This document shows, in pieces, positions 27,801-39,797 of a DNA stretch of 64,000 bases (position 1 is its first letter; each line of letters begins with the position of its first letter). A program made the position numbers and the translations under genes. The notes beneath the pieces are model-generated. The model saw only the letters and a list, made by a program, of their open reading frames with translations. It did not search any database and was not told the DNA's origin. Where the stretch lies: positions 9,058,001 through 9,122,000 of the forward strand of contig OV121092.1 of NCBI GenBank assembly GCA_921293015.1, read 5' to 3'. Source of the stretch: Phorcus lineatus. Taxonomy: Eukaryota > Mollusca > Gastropoda > Trochida > Trochidae.

Positions 27801-29242
27801 GAAGCATCGTAGCATTGCGAAAAAGAAATGGATTATTTTGAATTTTCAATACAGAAGAGAAGATCCATTGCACCTTTACGCAATCGTATGTCATACCCAA
27901 CAGTTAACCGTATTAGTTTTTGGCAGGTCACTGAAGTGACCAAGGTTCAAAATTTCGAAAAAACTAATTTTTATTTTTCTCTACAAACTTCTTATTTGGT
28001 GATTAACACCTTTGAATACAAGTCATATTTGTTTGTTTGCATTAAGTCAATAGGAGTTTGCTGATTTTGTTCTCTAAGAGTCAAAATAGAATATTTTAAT
28101 CAAAATTTTGGGAAATCGTAATTTCGAAAATCCGACCCCTTTTGTCCATTTAGTCATGCCAAAATTTGAATTTTTGTTCGAGAGATGAGACAATACCACA
28201 ATAAATTAATAAATGTCTACTTTACATAAAGACAATTGGAGATCCTGTGTTAGTTCTGCTGAAATTGTTTTATTGACATTCAAACCTAACCCAAGTTACA
28301 TGATATTTGCACTAAGATACAGTAGAAAGTGAACAAACTTTTAATATGCAGCTGTATTATGATTTAAGAATCTTTATAAGTCGTTAAATATTTGTTCCAA
28401 GTATGAAATAGCCTTTTGCCTCGAACATTAATACTATCATCTTTATTGATAAAAATGTTAATAAAAGCCCATTTTAATAAGCATTGTCAAAAAACACAAA
28501 TGCTAATATTATCCCAGAAGGAATGGTACTTATTAACTATTGATGAGGAGAGATCTATCCAAGTGTAACATGGGTACACCTGGTATCCTCAATTTACATT
28601 GATGATACAAATATCTGGTGTGTTTGTACCACAGAGAGGATCTCCCCGGTCTCGGCAGTGAGTCACAGATCCAACGTCACTGTATACGCCTGGACCTCCT
28701 GCAAGAGAAACAGCCCAGAGCAGATCAGCATCAGGGCGGGTCAGTACCTTAGTTGTTTGTGTCTCTAGTATCATTTCATCAATCCACTACCATAGTTGTT
28801 TGTGTCTCTAGTATCATTTCATCAATCCACTAACATAGTTGTTTGTGTCTCTAGTATCATTTCATCAATCCACTACCATAGTTGTTTGTGTCTCTAGTAT
28901 CATTTCATCAATCCACTACCATAGTTGTTTGTGTCTCTAGTATCATTTCATCAATCCACTACCATAGTTGTTTGTGTCTCTAGTATCATTTCATCAATCC
29001 ACTACATAGTTGTCTGTGTCTCTAGTACCTGTATCCACTAAAATCCACAAGATTTAGAAAGCTAAAGTTCTGTCAATGTTGCAGGAATGAAGCTGAGACA
29101 ACTGCAGGCAGCTAACGACAAGGGGATGGCATATGGCTACAAGCGGACAAGGTTTGGGATAAAGAAATATGGCTTCTACCCTGCTGAGCTTGTCTCGCTC
29201 TCATTCGCTGATACAATCAGGGAGTCAATGTCATCTGCTTGA
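21826..29242 (+). CDS. F-BAR domain protein with C-terminal SH3-like domain (NOSTRIN/PSTPIP-type architecture)
   Basis: Ten exons: 21826-21881, 22976-23091, 23316-23469, 24052-24148, 24563-24745, 25391-25509, 26621-26726, 27043-27376, 28635-28739, 29085-29242 (TGA). All borders are GT-AG, phases fit, and the product is 475 residues. Residues about 1-280 are helical, charged and Leu-heptad rich (LKTWRSFVHCIVGANQAYC, SYLKVVKRLTDLELVLSES, ETELLKKRFLQDEEDKLC), as in F-BAR domains that dimerise and bend membranes. A Ser/Asp-rich linker (278-388) begins with an acidic DDLDDDTDSYDEG stretch. Residues about 403-462 form a divergent SH3-like fold (VTVYAW... GYKRTRFGIKKYGFYPAELV); the usual ALYDY and double Trp are weak, so proline-peptide binding is uncertain. 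F-BAR/SH3 proteins link membranes to actin regulators. Length is near that of NOSTRIN (about 500), but orthology is not proven. For exon 2 the acceptor at 22975 is preferred over the one at 22983 because only it keeps the frame. Confidence 0.8.
25039..25128. repeat. Palindromic MITE-like hairpin in F-BAR intron 5
   Basis: AATCTGCACATTTTGAACAC... (25039-25064) is inverted at 25103-25128 with one or two mismatches, leaving about 38 bp between the arms. It is noncoding, and no clear target duplication was found. Confidence 0.6.
27728..28355. mobile_element. 628-bp TA-flanked MITE with about 58-bp inverted ends (Tc1/mariner-type) in F-BAR intron 8
   Basis: The element starts CAGCTGCAGACCAAAAG and ends with the inverted form CTTTTAATATGCAGCTG. 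The ends match over about 58 bp, interrupted by a variable block of about 16 bp. Both ends abut TA (27726-27727 and 28356-28357), the target of Tc1/mariner elements. Internal open frames (longest about 78 codons at 27828-28064) have no transposase motif, so it appears non-autonomous. Confidence 0.75.
28744..29030 (+). repeat. 44-bp minisatellite starting just after a splice donor (F-BAR intron 9)
   Basis: The donor GTCAGT at 28740 is followed within a few bases by the first unit (TAGTTGTTTGTGTCTCTAGT...CAATCCACTACCA). About six nearly identical 44-bp units follow, ending some 50 bp before the acceptor of the last exon (29085). Units differ by one or two bases, so the expansion is recent. The array fills most of the 345-bp intron. 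Confidence 0.9.
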
Positions 29243-32200
29243 AATGATAAATTGTTGAATCGATAAAGTTAGATAAAGCTCATTTATTTTCTTTAAAATC
29301 AACTGTGTTCCAAGGAAAACAAAATTCAAAATATTGTTTCTACATGGAAATGAACTCATCTGTTAAGGGAGTTCCTCTCCACAATCGACTGAGAACAGTC
29401 AGTTATGTCACATGTTGTGCCAATTGCTTGGAACTATGAAATTGAACTTTTTTATTCATTCATAGAAATTTTTTTAGTTAAATATTAAATCTAAAAACTA
29501 TGTATCTATTAGCTGCATCTAAAAAATGAATTGTTCAATGAAAAATTTCTTGTGTAAACAGAATATACGGAACATGATTCTTGTACAATTGGCCAAATCC
29601 AGTAACATTGTGAAATTGTAATTTATTCAGTTAATCTTAATCTCTTGGATAAAAAAAGGTTCCTATGTTTGTAGTATGAATCTCAGCCTTGAATTTATAT
29701 TGTTTGGTGTAAAGAAAATATTGTAACACAAAAAATACTCTAACTTTATTCTGTTTTCAAAGTTTATGTAAATAAAAAAAATGTTAACCATAATAATAAT
29801 TTTTTTTTTAAATTTGTCAGATATATAATAGAAAAATAAATAGCTTTTAACACTTTTATTTCATATAATTGCACTGCTGATAAATTATGTCAATCTTAGA
29901 TAATGTATTATATTGTATCTTTCATCAGAAGGACAGTATTGAGAATTTGTATTATTTTATTGTGAAGACCAAATGCTGGTATTCATCTTTAATATATACT
30001 TGGGATTTCTATTTGTATGAGTGTGTGTACGAAATACCCCCTTAGTAAAGTCAATGTTACCTATATTATTTCCAGTATTACATGCTAGGGGCAGGTAACT
30101 CCTGTTAACCATTATTTCCTGCAGGCTCACCGCAATGTGCATTTTTAACTACAATGATGTTATTGTTGAGCTACTGACCTGGTTTTGAGTTCACATGGAC
30201 AGTCCCATCTACTAGCTGGGTCACACAAATGAATTGTTGAACCATTACTTTCTTCTGTAAACAGAAATATACAGAACATTCATTTTTGTACAGTTTGCCA
30301 AATGTAACAAGTATACTTACGTTATGCGATTGTAAGTTTGCTTGAATAACTAATTCTCTTGAAAAAAAGAGGCTCTTATGTTTGTAGTATGAATCTGAGA
30401 CTTGAATTCATATTGTTTGATGTAAAAGAAATATTGTAACACAAAAATATTTTTACCTTATTCTGTTGTTCTCAAAATTCTACATTTCTAAATGTAAATA
30501 CGAGAAATGTTAACCACAATGATTAAAAAATTATTTTGAAGGTTTGTTAGATATATAATAGAAAAATAAATAGCTTTTAGGACTTTTATTTCATATAACT
30601 GCACTGCTGATATATTATGTCAGTCTTGGATACTGTATTATATTTTTAATATGTATTACCGTATTTTATTGGGAAGACCGAAGGCTGGTTTTCAACTGTA
30701 AAATATCATCATAATTTGGGATTTCTTTTTGAATGAGCGTGTGTTTTTTTGTGTAAAGCATCCCCTTTGTAAAGTCAATGTTACCTATTATGCCATATAC
30801 TCGGTAACATTACTGAAGTGTTTCTTGCCATGTGAGTTACGTTTTTTTTCCCTGATATAAAAATCTGTTATATATATAATAAATAAATAAATAAAAAGCT
30901 TTTAACACTTTTATTTCATATAACTGCACTGCTGATAAATTATGTCAATCTTAGTAAATGTATTATATTGTATATCTTTCATCAGAAGGACAGCATTAAT
31001 AATCTGTATTTTTGTTGTTGTGAAGACCAAAGACTGGTGTTCATATATACTGTATCAGTGCAATGGGGGATTTTTCTTTGTATGAGTGTGTGTTTTCTTG
31101 TATGAAATACCCCCTTAGTAAAATCAATGTTACCTATAATTCCAGTAAAACACGCTAGTGGCAGGTAACTCCTGTTAACCATTATTTCCTGCAGGCTCAC
31201 CCCATCCTGGCTTTTTTAACGCAATGATGTTATTGTTGTGCTACTGACCTGATTTTTGTGCACATGGACAGTCTATTAGCTGGTTTTATTTTGATTGGTG
31301 AAAAAGAAAATAAAGACAAATATTTTAACTTTATTAATCTGTTTGAACAATTTTATATATCTAAATGTAAAAACAAGAAATGTCAACCAAAATTTAAATA
31401 AAAAGGTTTTGACAGTTTTGTCAGAAATGAAATAGAAAAAAACAAACTTTTAGCATTTTTATTTTATAATTGCACTGCTGATAAATTCTGTCAGTCTTGG
31501 ATGATGTATTTTATTTTTACTTACATCAGAAGGACAGTGTTTTTAATATGTATTATTTCATTGTGAAGACCAAAGGCTGGTTTTCATTTTTTTTTCTTCG
31601 GCATAATGGGTGAATTATTCAAACATAACTTTCTTGTGTAAACAGAGATATACTAAACATGATTTTTGTAAAGTTTGCCAAATGTAACAAAAATACAAGT
31701 TTATGTTATGGGAGTGTTCGTTTGCTTAGGCTCTTGGATAAAAAAGGTTCATATGTTTGTAGAAAAAGTTTACATTTCTAAATGTAAAAACAAGAATGTC
31801 AACCAAAACATATTTTAAAAAATGTTTTGAAGTTTTTGTCAGAAATAATATAGAAAAAAACCAATCTTTTAGCACTATTATTTCATAATTGCACTTCTGA
31901 TATATAATATCAGTCTTGGATAATGTATTTTATTGTAAGTTTCATCAGAAGGAAAGTGTTTTTAATATGTATTATTTTATTGTGAAGACCGAAGGCTGGT
32001 TTTCAACTGTAATATATCAGCATAATTTGGGATTTCTTTTTGTATGAGCGTGTGTTTTTTGTGTGTAAAGCATCCCCTTTGTAAAGTCAATGTTACCTAT
32101 AATGCCATATACTCGGTAACATTACTGAAGTGTTTCTTGCCATGTGAGTTATGTTTTTTACCCCTGATGTAAAAATCAGTTGTAACAGGGGAAGATGACT

Positions 32201-32520
32201 AAAGCCTTGTAAAAAAAAATATCATAGATTCTGGAAGGAAGTCAAAATGATGTGTACATTTAGCTGATCATCTGTGAAATTAAATCATATGAAGAATTTG
32301 ATTGTTATTGATTAGTTGTAACATTTCTATGTGTATGTTGAGATAAAATTGAATTATAAAAAAACTACATACATGTACAATGTATTTATTTGAATTTCAT
32401 ATTGTTGAATGATGATTAATGATATTGATGTAATCTATCTATCTAAGATTGTGCAATTTGTGTACACTCGACAATGTTTGTTCTCACAGTAATATTTTCA
32501 TGGATATATTCTTGAATAAA
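29243..32520 (+). repeat. 3' region of the F-BAR gene made of about five diverged duplications
   Basis: No coding exon. A landmark, GCACTGCTGATAAATTATGT and variants, recurs at about 29871, 30601, 30925, 31470 and 31893, each followed by the same sequence (CAGAAGGACAGT..., GTGAAGACCAAA.., AATACCCCCTTAGTAAAG). The repeats are unequal (about 320-730 bp), which suggests several rounds of tandem duplication with deletions. Many AATAAA hexamers occur (for example 29773 and 29836). The most distal good one is 32515-32520, followed by a T/TG-rich tract, giving a possible 3' UTR of up to 3.3 kb. Confidence 0.65.
32515..32520 (+). terminator. Candidate distal poly(A) signal of the F-BAR gene
   Basis: AATAAA followed by GTATGTAAACTGG and a T-run. 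More proximal AATAAA copies exist, so usage is uncertain. Confidence 0.35.
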
Positions 32521-32589
32521 ATCAGTATGTAAACTGGATTTTTTTGTACAAGAAAGTTTATTTCAAATCTAATAAGACATTTTCTTCAT

Positions 32590-34240
32590 TATCCCCCGCC
32601 CAACATAGTTGGTGGGGGATATTGAAATGGTCTCCGTTCGTCCCTCCGTCCGTCCCTCCGTCCCGATAATGTTTCCAGAGCACAACTCCAAAACGGTGAG
32701 ACCTATCTCGAAGAAACTTGGTATGTGCAACGGGCATCATGCGGAGATGTGCCTTTTGGGGTTTTCAACTTCTTTGCATTTTTATTATTACCCGTTTCCA
32801 TGGAAACGTAACATAGGATTTTGTTTCCGGAGCACAACTCCAAAATGGTGAGACCTATCTCGAAGAAACTTGGTATGTGCAACGGGCATCATGCGGAGAT
32901 GTGCCGTTTGGGGTTTTCAATTTCTTTGCATTTTTATTTTTACCCGTTTCCATGGAAACGTAACATAGGATTTCGTTTCTGGACCACAACTCCAAAACTG
33001 TGAGACCTAGCTCGACGAAACTTGGTATGTGCAACAGGCATCATGCGGAGATGTGCCTTTTGGGGTTTTCAACTTCTTTGCATTTTTATTTTTACCCGTT
33101 AATGTTTCCGGACCACAACTCCAAAACGATGAGACCTAGCTCGACGAAACTTGGTATGTGCAACAGGCATCATGCGGAGATGTGCCTTTTGGGGTTTTCA
33201 ACTTCTTTGCATTTTTATTTTTACCCGTTTCCATGGAAACATAACATAGGATTTTGTTTCCGGAGCACAACTCCAAAATGGTGAGACCTATCTCGAAGAA
33301 ACTTGGTATGTGCAACGGGCATCATGCGGAGATGTGCCTTTTGGGGTTTTCAACTTCTTTGCATTTTTATTTTTACCCGTTTCCATGGAAACGTAACATA
33401 GGATTTTGTTTCCGGACCACAACTCCAAAACTGTGAGACCTAGCTAGACGAAACTTGGCATGTGCAACGGGCATCATGCGGAGATGTGCCTTTTGGGTTT
33501 TCAACTTCTTTGCATTTTTATTTTTACCCGTTTCCATGGAAACGTAACATAGGATTTTGTTTCCGGACCACAACTCCAAAACTGTGAGACCTAGCTAGAC
33601 GAAACTTGGTATGTGCAACGGGCATCATGCGGAGATGTGCCTTTTGGGGTTTTCAACTTCTTTGCATTTTTATTTTTACCCGTTTCCATGGAAACGTAAC
33701 ATAGGATTTTGTTTCCGGAGCACAACTCCAAAATGGTGAGACCTATCTCGAAGAAACTTGGTATGTGCAACGGGCATCATGCGGAGATGTGCCGTTTGGG
33801 GTTTTCAACTTCTTTGCATTTTTATTTTTACCTGTTTCCATGGAAACGTAACATAGGATTTCGTTTCTGGACCACAACTCCAAAACTGTGAGACCTAGCT
33901 CGACGAAACTTGGTATGTGCAACAGGCATCATGCGGAGATGTGCCTTTTGGGGTTTTCAACTTCTTTGCATTTTTATTTTTACCCGTTAACGTTTCCGGA
34001 GCACAACTCCAAAACGGTGACACCTAGCTCGATGAAACTTGGTATGTGCAACGGGCATCATGCGGAGATGTGCCTTTTGGGGTTTTCAACTTCTTTGCAT
34101 TTTTATTTTTACCCGTTTCCATGGAAACGTAACATAGGATTTCTTAAAGGTTGTTTGTAGAAAAACAACATGATCACTGTTCAATATTCCACAACTAGTA
34201 TCCTTAACTACCCTTTCCTTTTGGCGGGGGATATAGATGA
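32590..34240. mobile_element. Tandem-repeat element (pearl/Helentron-like): ten 152-bp units between GC-rich ends
   Basis: The left end has a strong hairpin, ATCCCCCGCCC...GGTGGGGGAT (about 32590-32622), then a (GTCC)n-like stretch. Ten core units follow (starts of the CACAACTCC landmark: 32681, 32833, 32985, 33114, 33266, 33418, 33569, 33721, 33873, 34002). Unit length is 151-152 bp, except that the third and ninth are 129 bp because they lack the same 23 bp, which includes TTTCCATGGAAACG. The right end carries CTTTTGGCGGGGGATATAG (about 34218), echoing the left GC-rich motif. Some units read open for 60-90 codons, but 152 is not a multiple of three and frames shift between units, so they are not genes. 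The architecture fits non-autonomous Helentron/'pearl' elements of bivalves; that assignment is inference. Confidence 0.7.
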
Positions 34241-36520
34241 CTCTGTCTGCTTGTTCTGCTTTCAATCTAGACTCACTCAGCATTGTTAGATCATGTTGTG
34301 AACAGTCACCTCCTGAAATTCACCAAATGAAGAAATACATTATAACATTAGCTCTCCCCAAGGATTGTGACACAGATTAACTCCCGACTGTCTTGTTTAC
34401 AAATAAGAAACCTGAGGTCAATTGGTTTAGAGCAAATTTTCCCCATTTTTGACCTTGAAGATACCAAGGAGTTGTATATGACAACATACTATTAGCTATT
34501 ATTTTGATATCTCTTGATTACAACGATATGAATTGTTAGTGCCAATTTTAGATAATGAATATGGAAAGAACATAACATGAAATAGATGAATAAAACTTAT
34601 TAGTGAAAAGCTTCACAAACATAACCTTGTTCTACAAAGTACTTTTGGATATATTAGTACTCTTAAGATCCCAGTTAGAGACTGTGTAACTCATCTCAGA
34701 TCGGCATTCTAGAAGTTGGAGTAGATGAGAATGTCCATGTATTCATTTAGAAGGCTAGCTAACCTACAATCAGGGTTCTTTTTCTGGAAACCATACTACT
34801 AGGTCTGAAAATCTTTAAAGTGCCAAAAGAGGCGTATAATATCATAATACCGCTTTGTAGAGGATTATTTGTGATGGAAGCTGAAACGTAAAACTGACAT
34901 CACGAAAATCGTAATCGAGCAAAATTTGGCAGGCAAATACATACGCATTAGATGGAATATACTTTGCATTATACTCTAATAGACACACGAGATGTATTAT
35001 ACTTTACCTTGTAAACTAACATACATACTGGTCTGAAGTGCTCTTTTGATATGTCACTATACGCTATTTCACAAAAATAAACTGCACCTTAAATTCTTTA
35101 TTCGCGATTGGTAATCATTTATCACATCGAGAAAGAATTTCAAGATTGTAACTTTACTAATCTCGTATGGATCCAAGTGTACCTGCATTAGTGTTTAGCT
35201 GTAAGTCAAACGTGTTGATGCATTTTAATCGTTACCATTTTCAGTTCTAACGTTCCGGGCAGTCTCCGTATCATATTTTGCGGAACAGAGAGATTGCAGT
35301 TCTTGTACATTATTTTTCTTTCAAACATATTTATTACCACACTAGACAATCAGTGTCACAAGCTGACCAACATATGTCACGTGGTCAGGGTAACACGGTC
35401 GTTCATGTAGTACATTAAGCATTTATACAATCGCACATTGAAATTTGGGTTACTCAGTATTTCGTTGCAAGAATGGAGTTAAAAGCAGAAGGACTTTTGG
35501 TCTTGTTTTTACAAGAACTACAGCTTATAAATACCAGTTGTTGGGAAAATTCCATTTAAAGATCTTTGGCATGGGAACAGATTTTGTCACATAACACTTA
35601 TAAACGTAAAACTTAGCTCTGCTCAATATAAAATAAAGACTGATAATGTCAGAATGTTCCCAAGAATCTGTTTCTCGACACCTAAGCAGAACATTTCTCT
35701 GTACATAACTACTTCGTTTGAACTTGAATGAATACAAAAGTTACGCTGTTGCCATTCAATAAGGTTTTACCGAAAAGGTATTATTGATGAACTATATAAC
35801 ATTTAATTATTAACAGTATCTTTTAAATCACACTCCTTATACATTAAGTGACGTGGTCAAATAGTATCGGGGAAGTGTGAATGCAATGGTTGTTGAATGA
35901 GTAGCGAAGTTGATTGATTTAAACATATTTTATTCAGTGAAGAAAGGGACTAGGTACAAGTTATCCAAATTCGGTAACCGTATCCTACTAACATAGCTGT
36001 TCCGATGCCACTGGTTGATGATGCATGATGGACCAAGGTTTCGTTTTAGAAAACAGCTTCAGATAAGGCTAGATTCCGCTGAGACACCGGTGTCTTGGAC
36101 GCTTTTGATGAGGTTTCAAAACTTTTGCCAACCATCGTGATGAAACCTTTGTCATTTCCAAATTGTCATTGATATCAAAAGAACTCGTTCCTAGTTAATG
36201 CCGACTACTCAACCTATGTATTGTATGTAACTCTGTCATTCAATATCAGAGCATATATTTTTGGTACCATGTCAGTTGATGCCAATCTTTTGACTAGGGT
36301 GTGATTTGTATTAAATATATGAGTGTCACATTTGAAAGAGATATAATCGCTAATGTCTCAACCATGTCAACATGAATGATTTTCGTTTCGGCGCTAGACC
36401 ATTTTTATGCAGATTTTTTTCACAACACGCTATTGTCAATAGTTTATTTCCTCAGGCGCCAGACTCTGAATGTACAATATCATGAAAGTATATATACATG
36501 TAGCTATATAACATAAACAA
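34241..36520. other. Intergenic DNA, nothing recognised
   Basis: AT-rich sequence with only short open frames and no family motif, repeat array or RNA gene that I can identify. Confidence 0.4.
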
Positions 36521-36656
36521 GGTCTGACACTGTCGTGTCTACAATAGGATCGGAAATGCAAACTGGGATCTGTCTACGAAGTTTACATAGGGTAACCGAG
36601 CCAGGAAACCAGTACAATCATTTCCGATCCTAATGCAGACACGACAGTGTCAGGCC
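36521..36656. repeat. 136-bp hairpin with 38-bp near-perfect arms
   Basis: GGTCTGACACTGTCGTGTCT... (36521-36558) is inverted at 36619-36656 with about four differences, separated by 60 bp. It sits between TATATA-rich flanks. It is probably a small palindromic MITE; I see no protein-coding role. Confidence 0.7.
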
Positions 36657-36895
36657 TATATATAATCAATTTTAAAAACCACAAAAATATTTTTTAAAAA
36701 CAAGCAATAAAACAATAACTTGATGTTCTGACTCTAAATATGACCATGGGAACCCATCACCAATAGTTGGAGGTGAGTTTTTATCTTAGATGGTCCTCGA
36801 AGTCTCCAGTAGTTTTGCGCGCGGGCACGTCCTTGTTCTAATGCCAATGGACGGGTCCCTTGCTGCATAGTAAAGGAAACTCTTCGGACCATATC

Positions 36896-37330
36896 CATTC
36901 TCTCCAAACAGAGGTAGCTTCGTTAGAAATTCTTTAACAACCTCTGTCTTAATACGAAGGTTTCTTAGTCTAGAAATGTAGGACGCTGGTGCAGTCAAAG
37001 TTAGTTGTGCAATCGGCAACGTCGTTTCAAATGTTATCATTCAAATCGCCTAGGTTATTTCCGTAAGCTTTCCAAAAGCTAAACTTTATTCGAAAATGCA
37101 CCTTGCTTTTTGAGTCGTATTTACAGAACACAAACGCCCCATTTTGCGACTGTATCATTGCACAGGCCTATGTGACAACAAATATGTTATTCATGCAATC
37201 GTTGTTTTCATTGGCTGAAATATTTCCAGGTATTTTAAGTTGCAGTACTGTACCGGTAGGAGAAACTGCCGGAAACCCGAGAAACCTTTGTATTAAGACA
37301 GAGGTTGTATAGGAATTTATGAAGTGAATG
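36896..37330. mobile_element. MULE-type MITE, copy 1, with exact 9-bp target duplication
   Basis: The 435-bp element is bounded by CATTCTCTCC and its imperfect inverse (GTGAATG end). Inside both ends is the shared inverted block AACCTCTGTCTTAATAC. It is flanked by GACCATATC at 36887-36895 and 37331-37339. A 9-bp duplication is characteristic of Mutator-like elements. The same family is at 60965-61567 in opposite orientation. Open frames (for example 37103-37312) carry no transposase motif. Confidence 0.85.
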
Positions 37331-37515
37331 GACCATATCCTGCACCTTAATATTATGATGCTATACAGAGGTCTCTCCTGTTACAGTTCAGTAGGAGAAA
37401 TAATGGAAAGTATGATAAAGATTCACTGTCTAGATGAGGCAAATGGAAAATAATGACCCACATCGATAAAGATTTGAAAATAATGAACACAAGCTTTAAA
37501 CCACATTGATATTAA

Positions 37516-37916
37516 AGTGACACAGAGTATGTTTTAGGATTTTTTATGTTCATTAAATAATAGCCAAATTACCATATGGCCTAAATTACGTTCAAATTGC
37601 TTACCTAACTGGCACCTTAATTTATCTCCCAAATTCCAAAATTGTTACACATAAATGTCAGGACATCGAAAAATTGCATAAATTTTCCATGTATATTAGT
37701 TAAAAGTCCTAATTAATACTTCCAATCCAAATTTACGACACTGTCCGGTTTTCGATCACAAATCGACTTTTTCACCTGTTTTTTGTGTCACTATACTGAA
37801 CTAAAAAGCCCTATGATGCTAATTTTTTTAAACAACCACCACTTCTCAATAAAATAACACCATTTTTTAAGTTTAGCATATTTGACTCAAACAACATACA
37901 TGTACTCTATGGACCT
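37516..37916. mobile_element. TTAA-flanked MITE (piggyBac-like target) 1
   Basis: TTAA occurs at both borders (37512-37515 and 37917-37920). Ends AGTGACACAGAGTATGTT and the inverted AACATACATGTACTCTATGG match imperfectly. It includes the dispersed CCGGTTTTCGATCA block that recurs at 20.9 and 51.5 kb. No ORF of interest. TTAA duplication is typical of piggyBac-type elements; no transposase is present. Confidence 0.65.
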
Positions 37917-38829
37917 TTAAGTATAAACAAGGAAATTCCTCGACCCGCGGGAGAGTAATGAATGAATGTGTAACAGCAAAATCCAAGGGGTATCACTGCC
38001 TACACGCTAAGAGATAATAGTGGTCGGGGTATAATTAACGGCCTGTATAAATCAAGTTTTACAAAGAGGAAATAACCCTTCATTATGGGAGGGGGGATTT
38101 AAATACGGGACTATATCACAGCCTGCATCAAGTTTGATGCAAATAGAAAATGATACTTCATGTGGAAAGAATTAAGTGCCAAGGGATGTTTAACGGACTT
38201 TGCCACAGTCTATATACATTTTTAAGTTAAGTGAAGGAGGCGATTTATGGGGGAAAAATTTATGACTTTGTCACAATTAAGATCAATGTTAAAGTGAATG
38301 GAAAGACTTCATTGTGTACGGGGGTAGTGATATGTGGGACAGTGTTTTATATAGTCTAGGGTTACTAAAATGAAGGAAAAACTTTCCACAAGTGAAATAA
38401 AATGATTATGGAGTATGTTAGAGAGGCTTGCCTGAAGATTTTATTCATAGTTCATGAAGTTTGTCAATTGTCGAGAGAATATAACCTATTAAAGGTACGA
38501 TACGACAAACTTCTTTAATTCTCACCTGGGGGTTTATCGATACAGACTATAACCTTGGGTAACCCGCACGCCATTTCTTACTACTGGAAATTTCCACAGG
38601 ACCAGGGACTCTTCAGAAAAAAGTTAGCGACATGTGTGTGATTGTCTGCATGTTCACCGATATTGCAGTTATCAAGCTACAGCCTAAGGTAAATTCACAT
38701 CTTCATTTTGTTCACTCGATTTTTTTTAACCCTAAACAGCAATGAAAGGTAAGTTTACATCTTAATAACAAATATCTGTATTTGACCGATTTTTCTTACC
38801 CTAAACCTACAGTTTACAAAACACATATC

Positions 38830-38990
38830 TGCATAACCATTATCTGGAATTTTACTTAACTTACTACTGCAGTTAAAAGGTATGATCATATTTTCATAAT
38901 CAATTCCTTCATAACCATTATTTGAAATTTTACTAGATTTATTTACCTTAAAACTGCAGTTAAAAGTTTTGATCATATTTCCAAAATACA
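38830..38990. repeat. Short tandem duplication of about 80 bp
   Basis: The block CATAACCATTAT(C/T)TG(G/A)AATTTTACT...CTGCAGTTAAAAG...GATCATATTT occurs twice in tandem, with weaker related sequence from about 38700. Noncoding. The rest of 37.9-39.8 kb shows nothing else recognisable. Confidence 0.6.
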
Positions 38991-39797
38991 TACTTATAAA
39001 TTCAGTTAACTTTCTTAATTAACAGTCAAAACACACCCCATGTTTACTTTTATTAACTTGTTTTTCCGGTAGTTCTATTGATATCTTCATCAGCAATCAT
39101 CTTCCTGAAACTAAAGGTAACAGTGTATTTGATGCATTCAAGAAATTGACAGAGAAAATGTAATTAATGTCTTCCACTATGCAAACTTGCAAAATTGGAA
39201 ACGTGTGAAGATGCATTTGTAAAATATTCTGTTTTGATAAAATTTCTTGAGTTTTTTGGTAAAATCTCATGTATCTTTATCTCTTGTTGCTGTAGTAACC
39301 TCCAATAAATAAACGTTTCTCACTGGCTTTCCTAACGAAAAGCGATAAGCGTGGTTGTTTATATACAATTCAGATATTATACCAAGTTCCATAGCTTAAA
39401 TAAATATCTATGTTTTAATTTCGTGTCTTAAACTAAACGTGAATTAAATGAAGTTTCAACTAGTGCATATTTTAGCAAGAAAATAATTGTGAACGAACCT
39501 GCTTTCACCTGAACGACGCATTTTGCATGGTCCGACCATGAATTCTTCCGTTATAGTTCACTTCTTAGTTTTGCAAATTAATGGTTTTTACATTTTTACA
39601 TACCAAGACGAAAGCAGTCCAATATATATCAGCTATTCCCAAGAGGTAATAACCTTTCAGTCTTTAACCTTGATTCTTTCAGAGAGTAAATTCCACAGTT
39701 GATAAGAGCGCTTCACTATCATTCCTTGTTTCGTCGTTACGTGTGGCAATGTTGATTTGGTTCTTGAATACGATGAGTTGAATTCAGCCTCTCTTAA

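Noticed and set aside
32609-34160. Series of similar 60-94 codon frames in the 152-bp repeat
   Set aside because: The unit is not a multiple of three, frames shift from unit to unit, and no start context or domain is seen.
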